This document shows positions 57,660-64,000 of a DNA stretch of 64,000 nt, piece after piece. A model generated the notes under the pieces. The model saw only the letters and a program-made list of their open reading frames with translations, made no database searches and was not told the origin of the DNA. Within the stretch, counting starts at the first letter, position 1; each line of letters opens with the position of its first letter. This DNA is from Paracoccaceae bacterium (GTDB lineage: Bacteria > Pseudomonadota > Alphaproteobacteria > Rhodobacterales > Rhodobacteraceae). The stretch is taken from positions 1 to 64,000 of the forward strand of contig JADHOV010000008.1 in assembly GCA_016778765.1 (NCBI GenBank), read 5' to 3'. Position numbers and translations under genes: made by a program.

Positions 57660-58079
57660 TTAGGCTGCCGCTTTTTTGGTGGCTTTCCTAACCGCAGCAG
57701 ATGCGTCTTCGCTGAAATCCTTACCCGCGGTCATCATCAAATCAACCGTGTCAGTCTGAACTTTCTTTGCCACTTCAGCAAAGGCTGCCATATTTTCAGC
57801 CGCAACTTCAGCCTGCGCAGAGGCAAACTCTGTCATCGCCTTTACATAATCGGCTGGCTCTGTTTTCGCTTTCGAAATTGCGCTCAAACGCGACAATGTC
57901 TCTTTTGTCCATTTGTTTGAGATTTCTGCGCTTTTTTCCGCAGCTTCTACCGCTACGCTTGCAAATTTCTCATTCAGGGCTGTCGTGCCTTTCATCGCCT
58001 CTTCGAAAGATTTTGGATCAATAGGAAATGCACCCATCATATCTTTGAAAAAACCAGTCATATCGTTCAAATTTGTCAT
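57660..58079 (-). CDS. phaP: phasin family protein (PHA granule-associated)
   Basis: A 139-residue amphipathic, fully helical phasin that coats polyhydroxyalkanoate granules (FEEAMKGTTALNEKFASVAVE, MAAFAEVAKKVQTDTVDLMM). The Ala/Lys-rich C-terminus RKATKKAAA is typical. The start MTNLNDMTGF has GAGGAAAA upstream; 15 earlier open codons are not needed. Two PhaR operators precede it and a strong terminator follows. Confidence 0.93.
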   Translation of the reverse strand: MTNLNDMTGFFKDMMGAFPIDPKSFEEAMKGTTALNEKFASVAVEAAEKSAEISNKWTKETLSRLSAISKAKTEPADYVKAMTEFASAQAEVAAENMAAFAEVAKKVQTDTVDLMMTAGKDFSEDASAAVRKATKKAAA

Positions 58080-58134
58080 TCTATTTTCCTCAGTTGGGCG
58101 GCAGTATCCGCGATCGCTCGACACTTATTACTTG

Positions 58135-58173
58135 CTGCAGCGCAGCATTGCAAGCTTTTTTTCTGCAATGCAG
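58135..58173. promoter_or_regulatory. two PhaR operators upstream of phaP
   Basis: CTGC-AGC-GCAG at 58135-58145 and CTGC-AAT-GCAG at 58163-58173 match the CTGC-N3-GCAG element known for PhaR of Paracoccus. They are 28 bases apart in start position and lie between phaC and phaP, where repression of phasin is expected. Confidence 0.75.
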
Positions 58174-58213
58174 CATAAAAAGTTAAACGCTGCGCAATCA
58201 ACGCCCAAAGCGT

Positions 58214-59998
58214 CTAGAGCCGCACATAACGCCCGGGTGCATCGGGAAGGTTTTCACGCTCAGCTTCGGAAAAATGGCGCGCGGCGATTTTTTTACCGGA
58301 CCGACGATTCAGCCATGCGCTCCAACTGGGCCACCAACTGCCAGAATTAAAATCTGCTGTTTTCTGCCAAACGTCACTAGAGAGGGCTAAATCTTGATTC
58401 GTGAAATGGCCATATTTCTTTTTACTAGGAGGGTTTATAATTCCTGCGATATGGCCTGACTGAGATAAAATAAACTTTTTTGAGCGGCTGCCCATCCCCT
58501 GCACGCCCCGATAACTGTCTTTCCAGGCGGCGATATGATCGGTCTCGCAGCCAATCGCGCATACGGGAACGCTGACATCTTTTAAATGCAGACGCTCCCC
58601 CAGCAGCATTATGCCTTGTGTGGCGAAGGCATCACTTTGGCATAATTCGCGCAAATATTGCACCGCCATCCGCCCGGGAAGATTGGTACCATCCCCGTTC
58701 CAAAAAAGCAGATCAAACGCCGGCGGCGCTTCGCCCATCATATAACTTTTTATCGCCGGCTTATAAATCAGATCATTGGCGCGCAAAAAGCTGAACGTAC
58801 GCGCCATAACAAAGCTTTTCAGCATGCCGCGCTGCGCGACTTCTTGTTCAATCCCATCGACAAAATCATTTTGCAGGAATGGGGTGAATTCTCCCTGTTG
58901 TGAGAAATCCGTTAATGTGGTGAAGAAGCTTGCCGAATTCACCGAAGACTCTCCGCGTTTCTTCAGCAGCGCCAAGGTCAATGCTAATGTTGTGCCGCCA
59001 ATGCAATAGCCAACCGCGTTCACCCGGCTCTGTCCGGTACGCGCTTTCACTTCGCGGATCGCGGTTAAAAACCCATCTTCGATATATGTTTCCAACCCAA
59101 CATCACGGTAACTGTCATCCGGATTCACCCAAGATACCACAAAAACGGTAAAACCCTGCTCTGTCAGCCATTTAATAAGACTGTTCTGGGCTTTTAGATC
59201 CAAAACGTAAAATTTATTGATCCAAGGCGGAAAAATCAGCAAGGGAATCGCGTAGACACCTTCGCTGGAGGGGCTGTATTGAAGCAATTCAAACATCCGA
59301 TTTTCAAAAACAACCTTGCCCGGGCTATTGGCAATATTGACCCCCAATTCGAACACTTTGTCATTTGCCAGCTTCACAACCAGTTCACCCTGGTTATCCT
59401 CTAAATCCGAGATTAGGTTTTCCAACCCATCGATCAAAGATTGACCATCTGTTTCGATCGCGCGTTCCAGCGCATCTGGATTGGTGCCAAGAAAATTTGT
59501 GGGCGCCATCATATCAATGATTTGATCGGTAAAAAATGACAGGCGTTTTTGTTCGACGGGTGCCAAGCCATCCATGCTGCGCGCCGCGCTGCGCAAAGCT
59601 GCCGCATTTTGCAAATATTGGTCTTTTACAAAACTAAAATAAGGATGGCTCTGCCACATCGGATTGGAAAACCGGGGATCCGGATTGGTGGCTGATGATT
59701 CTTCACCCGCGCTTTGCATTCCGCCAAGGCTTTGCTGCAGCGTTGCAAAATGGCTTAGAGATTTACCCCAATATTCAACTTGCTGCGCCATTAATCGCGC
59801 CGGGTTCTTTACCGCCTCTTCCCAATAAGCATGCGAAGCTTTGACCATCAAATCCGGGCCGGGGCCGCTCAAAGCCGGGGCGACCGCTTGTTTCTTTTGC
59901 ACAAGCGTTAAAAAGCGCTGCGAAAGCTCTTCCAGCTTGACCAAGTTCTCACTCATTTGGTCAGCTTTTTCTGCAACTGCATTGTCTTTTCTTGTCAT
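58214..59998 (-). CDS. phaC: class I polyhydroxyalkanoate synthase
   Basis: Polymerises (R)-3-hydroxyacyl-CoA into PHA. A 594-residue class I enzyme: N-terminal domain (about 1-200, HPYFSFVKDQYL) and alpha/beta-hydrolase domain (about 210-590) with lipase-like box GYCIGGT bearing the catalytic cysteine, Asp in CETDHIAAW and His in SQSGHIAGIINPP. PWINKFYVLDL and FVVSWVNPD are standard class I motifs. Divergent from phaZ, with a PhaR-type site between; phaA/phaB are not in the window. Confidence 0.96.
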   Translation of the reverse strand: MTRKDNAVAEKADQMSENLVKLEELSQRFLTLVQKKQAVAPALSGPGPDLMVKASHAYWEEAVKNPARLMAQQVEYWGKSLSHFATLQQSLGGMQSAGEESSATNPDPRFSNPMWQSHPYFSFVKDQYLQNAAALRSAARSMDGLAPVEQKRLSFFTDQIIDMMAPTNFLGTNPDALERAIETDGQSLIDGLENLISDLEDNQGELVVKLANDKVFELGVNIANSPGKVVFENRMFELLQYSPSSEGVYAIPLLIFPPWINKFYVLDLKAQNSLIKWLTEQGFTVFVVSWVNPDDSYRDVGLETYIEDGFLTAIREVKARTGQSRVNAVGYCIGGTTLALTLALLKKRGESSVNSASFFTTLTDFSQQGEFTPFLQNDFVDGIEQEVAQRGMLKSFVMARTFSFLRANDLIYKPAIKSYMMGEAPPAFDLLFWNGDGTNLPGRMAVQYLRELCQSDAFATQGIMLLGERLHLKDVSVPVCAIGCETDHIAAWKDSYRGVQGMGSRSKKFILSQSGHIAGIINPPSKKKYGHFTNQDLALSSDVWQKTADFNSGSWWPSWSAWLNRRSGKKIAARHFSEAERENLPDAPGRYVRL

Positions 59999-60022
59999 TT
60001 CGGCATTTTTCAGTTTATATTT

Positions 60023-60033
60023 CTGCTATGCAG
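60023..60033. promoter_or_regulatory. PhaR operator between phaC and phaZ
   Basis: CTGC-TAT-GCAG, the same element as upstream of phaP, 25 bases before the phaC ATG and 71 before phaZ. It could control either or both divergent genes. Confidence 0.7.
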
Positions 60034-60103
60034 CATAACAGCGCCGGATAAAAATTCCAAGCGTCGATGCAAAGCGGCAAAATGGATAAGTTTGGAGCAG
60101 AAA

Positions 60104-61369
60104 ATGCGGTTTATGGCGAATTATGATTTTATGGAAACCATGCGCAATACCAACCAATGGATTGGCGCAAGCGCACAAGCCTTTGCCTCAAATCCCGGTT
60201 TTGCAATGATGCCTAACCCTGCGCTTGAATGGATGGCCGCCTGGGGGCAAGTAACCGAGCGCAGTTTCCAACGGATGAGCGTAAAACCCGATTGGGGAAT
60301 TGATAGCATGCCCGGTGCAGATGGGCGGGACCATTTGGTAGAGCCAAAAGCCGTTTTGAAAGCCCCCTTTGGCGACTTGGTGCATTTTGACGTACAAGAT
60401 CGGCCCACCGCGCCGCGAAAAGTGTTGTTGGTGGCGCCCATGTCGGGCCATTATGCGACCTTGCTGCGCTCGACAGTGAAAAGCCTGATCCCCGATTGTG
60501 AAGTTTATATCACCGATTGGCATAATGCGCGGGACATTCCTGTATCGGATGGTAAATTCGATATTGAAGATTATACGCTTTATTTGGTGGATTATTTGCG
60601 CCATCTGGGACCCGACACGCATGTAATCGCCGTGTGCCAACCCGTGCCCTTGGCGCTGGCCGCCACAGCCTATCTGGCGCAAGAAGATCCAAAAGCCCAG
60701 CCCCTCAGCCTGACCTTAATCGGGGGGCCAATTGATCCGGATGCAAACCCAACCGATGTTACTGATTTTGGCCATCGCGTCACAATGGGGCAGCTTGAAC
60801 AGACCCTGATCCAGCGCGTTGGGTTTAAATATGCTGGCGTTGGCCGAAAAGTTTATCCCGGGTTACTTCAATTATCCTCATTTATGTCGATGAATGCCGA
60901 GCGCCACACGCTGGCCTTTCGCGATCAAGTTTTGAAAGTGATCCGCGGCGAGGCATCGGATCACGATCCGCATAACAAGTTCTATGACGAATATCTTGCA
61001 GTTATGGACATGACCGCTGAATTTTATCTGAGCACCGTTGAACGCATTTTCAAATCGCGCGAGATCGCGCAAAACACGTTTAGCATCGCGGGTAAGGCGA
61101 TTGATTTTGGCGCGATAACGGATGTGGCCATCAAAACCGTAGAAGGTGCCAAAGATGATATCTCAGCGCCGGGCCAATGCGTCGCAGCGCTGGCGCTTTG
61201 CACGGGGCTGTCAGCGGATAAGAAAGCCAGCCATTTAGAACTTGATGCCGGGCATTATGGTATTTTTGCTGGCAAAAGTTGGCGCAACAACATTCGCCCC
61301 TTGGTGCTCGAATTTATCGATGCGAACAGCAAACGCCGCCAAGAAACACGCTCCAAAAAAGCAACTTAG
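60104..61369 (+). CDS. phaZ: intracellular polyhydroxyalkanoate depolymerase
   Basis: Mobilises stored PHA. A 421-residue alpha/beta hydrolase of the PhaZ1/PHB_depo_C type: LLVAPMSGHYATLLRSTV, VYITDWHNARDIPVSDGKFD, and the catalytic-cysteine box AVCQPVPLALA; conserved LELDAGHYGIFAGKSWR at the C-terminus holds the histidine. Start MRFMANYDFMET with GGAG 7 bases upstream; the frame is open 49 codons further but overlaps phaC. Stops 8 bases from the next convergent gene. Confidence 0.94.
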   Translation: MRFMANYDFMETMRNTNQWIGASAQAFASNPGFAMMPNPALEWMAAWGQVTERSFQRMSVKPDWGIDSMPGADGRDHLVEPKAVLKAPFGDLVHFDVQDRPTAPRKVLLVAPMSGHYATLLRSTVKSLIPDCEVYITDWHNARDIPVSDGKFDIEDYTLYLVDYLRHLGPDTHVIAVCQPVPLALAATAYLAQEDPKAQPLSLTLIGGPIDPDANPTDVTDFGHRVTMGQLEQTLIQRVGFKYAGVGRKVYPGLLQLSSFMSMNAERHTLAFRDQVLKVIRGEASDHDPHNKFYDEYLAVMDMTAEFYLSTVERIFKSREIAQNTFSIAGKAIDFGAITDVAIKTVEGAKDDISAPGQCVAALALCTGLSADKKASHLELDAGHYGIFAGKSWRNNIRPLVLEFIDANSKRRQETRSKKAT

Positions 61370-61377
61370 CGCAAGGT

Positions 61378-62352
61378 TTAGCCGCGCGCTTTTTGGAAAA
61401 CCTGATCAATCATCCGTTGCGTCCCTTGTGAGAACTCTAACGGGCAAGCATAGATCGCGCCCTCATGAAGGCTGGCCTGAAACGCTTCAAGCTGGCGCGC
61501 ATAATGGTTCTCATTTGGAAAGCGTTTGACTTGTTTCGCCTCGCCCCGTTGGTGCAGTTCAACCTCTGCCTGTCCAAAAACCTGCGGATTGAAAGGCGCG
61601 GTGAGGCGAATAAACCCATTGGTTCCATGAAAATTCATTTCCTGCCGCGCATCCATGCGCATTGATGTCACGCCCATAAACCGAAAGCCGGGAAATTGCG
61701 CCGTGACGCCAGCCCAAACATCTACCCCGTTTTCCCACGTTATCGTGGCGTCCAAAATCGTCTCAGGCTCTTGTCCGGTCACATAGCGCGCACTGCCAAA
61801 TGTATAAACCCCGATATCGGGCAAACTGCCGCCACCCGTATCCGGTCGGTTGCGGATATTAGCCACATCTTCTGCGTTATTATATGAAAAGACGCCATCG
61901 ACCTGCACCAGATCTCCGATCACACCGCTTTCAAAAAGTGCCTTTGCGTACTGCCATTGTGGATGATGAACGATCATATAGGCTTCGACCAGCATCAAAC
62001 CCGCGCTGTCGCGCAGCGCAATAAGCTCATCAATTTCCGACGCCTGCATCGCAATCGGTTTTTCGCATAAAACATGCTTGCCAGCGGCAATGGCTTTTTT
62101 GACCCATGCCACATGCAGATGGTTGGGCAAGGGAATATAGACCGCGTCAATATCAGGATCGTTCAAAACGGCGTCATAACTGCTATGCACTTTCAGCCCA
62201 GGGGCTAGGGCTTTGAACGGAGCTGCTTTTGCACCATCCGAGGTGCCAAGCGCCACCAATTCTGTGTTGCGGGCCAGTTGCATCGCCGGCGCCATATGCT
62301 GTTTGGCGAAGTTAGCCGCCCCCAATATTCCCCAGCGCACTGTCTTCGTCAT
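61378..62352 (-). CDS. Gfo/Idh/MocA family NAD(P)-dependent oxidoreductase
   Basis: A 324-residue sugar or polyol dehydrogenase-type enzyme: Rossmann fold (about 4-120, WGILGAANFAKQHMAPA; catalytic lysine in CEKPIAMQ) and the C-terminal alpha/beta domain (about 130-320, VDGVFSYNN, RPDTGGGSLPDIGVYTF). The substrate cannot be told from sequence. It stands alone between phaZ (convergent) and rpoH (same strand, 62 bases). Confidence 0.9.
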   Translation of the reverse strand: MTKTVRWGILGAANFAKQHMAPAMQLARNTELVALGTSDGAKAAPFKALAPGLKVHSSYDAVLNDPDIDAVYIPLPNHLHVAWVKKAIAAGKHVLCEKPIAMQASEIDELIALRDSAGLMLVEAYMIVHHPQWQYAKALFESGVIGDLVQVDGVFSYNNAEDVANIRNRPDTGGGSLPDIGVYTFGSARYVTGQEPETILDATITWENGVDVWAGVTAQFPGFRFMGVTSMRMDARQEMNFHGTNGFIRLTAPFNPQVFGQAEVELHQRGEAKQVKRFPNENHYARQLEAFQASLHEGAIYACPLEFSQGTQRMIDQVFQKARG

Positions 62353-62414
62353 TATATATTCTCCCGATTGCCTTTTTCCTTCAGGCTAGCGGGTTTTAGT
62401 GATCCGCAAAAGCC

Positions 62415-63311
62415 CTAGACGGCGCTGAGCATGCCTTTATCAACAGCAAGCCGCCGCATTTCCTGTTGCAACTTTTCAAAAGCGCGCACTTCAATCTGGC
62501 GAATACGTTCACGGGTTACGCTATATTCTTCGCTCAAATCTTCCAAAGTAATTGATTGCTCATCAAGCCGGCGTTTGATCAAAATATCTTTCTCGCGCGG
62601 GTTTAACACTTCCATCGCTTGCTCAAGCATGGCGCGACGCAGCTCTAGTTCGTCTTTAGCCTCATAATCACCCGCTTGATCCGCGTCTTCATCTTCCAGC
62701 CAATCCTGCCATTGCATCGAGCCTTCGCCATCAGCCCCGATTTGTACGTTCAAAGAGGCATCCCCGCCGGACAGACGGCGGTTCATATTCACCACCTCCT
62801 CTTCGCTGACGCCCAAATCTGTCGCAATTTTATGCACTTTATCGGGATGCATATCCCCATCTTCCAGCGCGCCGATGCGCGACTTGGCTTTGCGAAGATT
62901 AAAAAACAACTTCTTTTGCGCGCTTGTGGTGCCCATTTTTACCAAAGACCAGCTGCGCAAAATATATTCTTGAATGCTCGCCCTTATCCACCACATGGCA
63001 TAGGTGGCAAGGCGAAACCCCTTTTCAGGATCAAAGCGCTTTACAGCCTGCATCAAACCAACATTGGCCTCTGAAATCACTTCTGCCTGCGGCAACCCAT
63101 AGCCGCGGTAGCCCATGGCAATTTTTGCCGCCAGCCGCAAATGCGAGGTCACCATTTTATGCGCAGCTTGTGTATCCTGTTTTTCCACCCAACGTTTGCC
63201 CAGCATATATTCTTCTTCATGCTCAAGCATTGGAAATTTACGGATCTCTTGCAAATATCGGCTTAAACCCCCTTCTGGGGTTGGAGCGGGAAGGTTAGAA
63301 TAATTTGCCAT
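62415..63311 (-). CDS. rpoH: RNA polymerase heat-shock sigma factor RpoH (sigma-32)
   Basis: A 298-residue sigma-70 family factor without region 1.1. Region 2 (about 50-125: NVGLMQAVKRFDPEKGFRLATYAMWWIRASIQEYIL), shown here as separate blocks NVGLMQAVKRFDPEKG and YAMWWIRASIQEYIL, is followed by the RpoH box QKKLFFNLRK (about 133) that separates sigma-32 from RpoD, and region 4 HTH (about 235-290, YSVTRERIRQIE). Its promoter element CTTG-N18-CTTATCT equals that of htrA, so it may regulate itself. The rluD-type gene lies upstream. Confidence 0.95.
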   Translation of the reverse strand: MANYSNLPAPTPEGGLSRYLQEIRKFPMLEHEEEYMLGKRWVEKQDTQAAHKMVTSHLRLAAKIAMGYRGYGLPQAEVISEANVGLMQAVKRFDPEKGFRLATYAMWWIRASIQEYILRSWSLVKMGTTSAQKKLFFNLRKAKSRIGALEDGDMHPDKVHKIATDLGVSEEEVVNMNRRLSGGDASLNVQIGADGEGSMQWQDWLEDEDADQAGDYEAKDELELRRAMLEQAMEVLNPREKDILIKRRLDEQSITLEDLSEEYSVTRERIRQIEVRAFEKLQQEMRRLAVDKGMLSAV

Positions 63312-63343
63312 TGGTTACCTCTTACACACGTCTTATAAAAAGC

Positions 63344-63372
63344 AGATAAGAGCCGGGCTTTGGTATTTCAAG
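63344..63372 (-). promoter_or_regulatory. candidate sigma-32 promoter of rpoH
   Basis: Minus strand: CTTGAAA (63372-63366) and CTTATCT (63350-63344), 18 bases between CTTG and CTTATCT. The predicted start would give a leader of about 26 bases before the ATG at 63311. Identical blocks and spacing occur before htrA. Confidence 0.55.
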
Positions 63373-63452
63373 ATCAGGCCCAGTGCTTCAGGAAAAATTT
63401 ACAGAAAAAATAACGGAAAAGCGAAATCAGTCGCGCTGGCAATCCCGCGCTT

Positions 63453-64000
63453 TTAGCCATCTTTTTCCAGCGCCTCTAGGAGGGTTTTGAAATCGGTGGG
63501 GTATGGCGCTTCAAATCGCATCTTCTTGCCGGAAATCGGGTGTTCAAACCCCAAAACAGCCGCATGCAAAGCCTGCCTTGAAAAACCACTTACCAAGGCC
63601 AAGCTGGCCTCGGACAAAGCTTTTTTAGCAATCTTTCGCCGGCCGCCATAAACTGGATCCCCCAAGAGGCCGTGGCCAGTATGCGCCAGATGCACGCGAA
63701 TTTGATGCGTGCGCCCGGTTTCGAGCTGGCATTCAATCAACGAAAGGGTCGCAGGGCGTCCATAACTTTCCAGCAATCGCGCCCGGGTTACGGCATGGCG
63801 GCCACCTTCAAAAAATACTGCTTGACGCTGGCGGTCCGTACGATGGCGGGCCAGATGCGTGGTGATTTTCATCACATTTCCCGCTTCAAAATTCACCCCG
63901 CGCACCCCTCTTAACCGGGGTTCATTGGCATCTGGCACACCGTAACAAATCGCGCGATAAGCCCGCTCTACTTTGTGCAATTCAAATTGCTTGGCCAAAC
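63453..64000 (-). CDS. RluC/RluD-family 23S rRNA pseudouridine synthase, 5-prime end outside window
   Basis: The C-terminal 182 or so residues of a large-family pseudouridine synthase: the frame runs off the right edge. Visible are KQFELHKVERAYRAICYG, VECQLETGRTHQIRVHLAH-type IECQLETGRTHQIRVHL, GHGLLGDPVYGG and ALHAAVLGFEHP. The part with the catalytic HRLDxxTSG aspartate lies beyond the window. Linkage to rpoH suggests RluD, but RluC is not excluded. The TTG at 63998 is an internal codon, not a start. Confidence 0.9.
   Translation of the reverse strand, partial: LAKQFELHKVERAYRAICYGVPDANEPRLRGVRGVNFEAGNVMKITTHLARHRTDRQRQAVFFEGGRHAVTRARLLESYGRPATLSLIECQLETGRTHQIRVHLAHTGHGLLGDPVYGGRRKIAKKALSEASLALVSGFSRQALHAAVLGFEHPISGKKMRFEAPYPTDFKTLLEALEKDG

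Overview
The window looks like a chromosomal segment of a marine alphaproteobacterium of the order Rhodobacterales (roseobacter group), with intermediate G+C and short intergenic gaps. Supporting points are the linkage glyQ - DUF6446 - glyS - PPDK-like, the pairs rluD-type/rpoH and hflK/hflC/DUF2065/htrA, ftsY linked to a DMT exporter and ispZ, DUF2842 next to purA, a SAM-II riboswitch before metZ, PhaR-type CTGC-N3-GCAG operators, and a LexA box of the alphaproteobacterial GTTC-N7-GTTC type. This assignment rests on gene content and layout; no database search was possible. No rRNA, tRNA, IS element, prophage or CRISPR array was found.

Layout. 1-7.3 kb: two Lrp/AsnC regulators divergent from ilvC, a DMT exporter, the folB-folP-glmM run and a SleB-type wall hydrolase. 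7.3-13.5 kb: glyQ, a small membrane protein, glyS and a PPDK-like protein, all on the minus strand. 13.7-21 kb: an envelope protein with a degenerate trypsin fold, a ThDP decarboxylase, trkH, folE2, and metZ behind a SAM-II aptamer. 21.3-29 kb: a GST, ispZ, a DMT exporter, ftsY, an isolated diaphorase-type FdsG/FdsB fusion, and xseA. 29-37.4 kb: purD, a 2Fe-2S ferredoxin, a short OB-fold gene matching only the C-terminus of DnaE2 behind a LexA box, then htrA, DUF2065, hflC, hflK, gor and rpiA. 37.4-48.7 kb: sdaA, two DMT exporters, thiN, DUF2842, purA, a cobalt-type nitrile hydratase set, secG, pyrG, rlmJ and a TerB-like gene. 48.8-56.9 kb: a polar amino acid type ABC importer followed by two PuuA-like ligases, a glutamine amidotransferase and a PuuB-like oxidase, read as a gamma-glutamylation route for an imported amine. 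56.9-61.4 kb: a PHA granule cluster (phaR, phaP, phaC, phaZ) with recognisable PhaR operators. 61.4-64 kb: a Gfo/Idh/MocA oxidoreductase, rpoH and a truncated pseudouridine synthase.

Most of the window is core metabolism. The points most worth a second look are: (i) the stand-alone DnaE2 C-terminal OB module whose predicted -10 is overlapped by a LexA box, which looks like the relic or remake of a lost SOS mutasome; (ii) a SPOR/peptidoglycan-binding protein whose trypsin fold has lost all three catalytic residues; (iii) a PPDK-like protein with intact phosphotransfer and PEP halves but an eroded ATP-binding half; (iv) a FolB fused to a kinase-like tail; (v) an identical CTTG-N18-CTTATCT promoter element before rpoH and htrA; and (vi) an FdsG-FdsB fusion without its catalytic partner.
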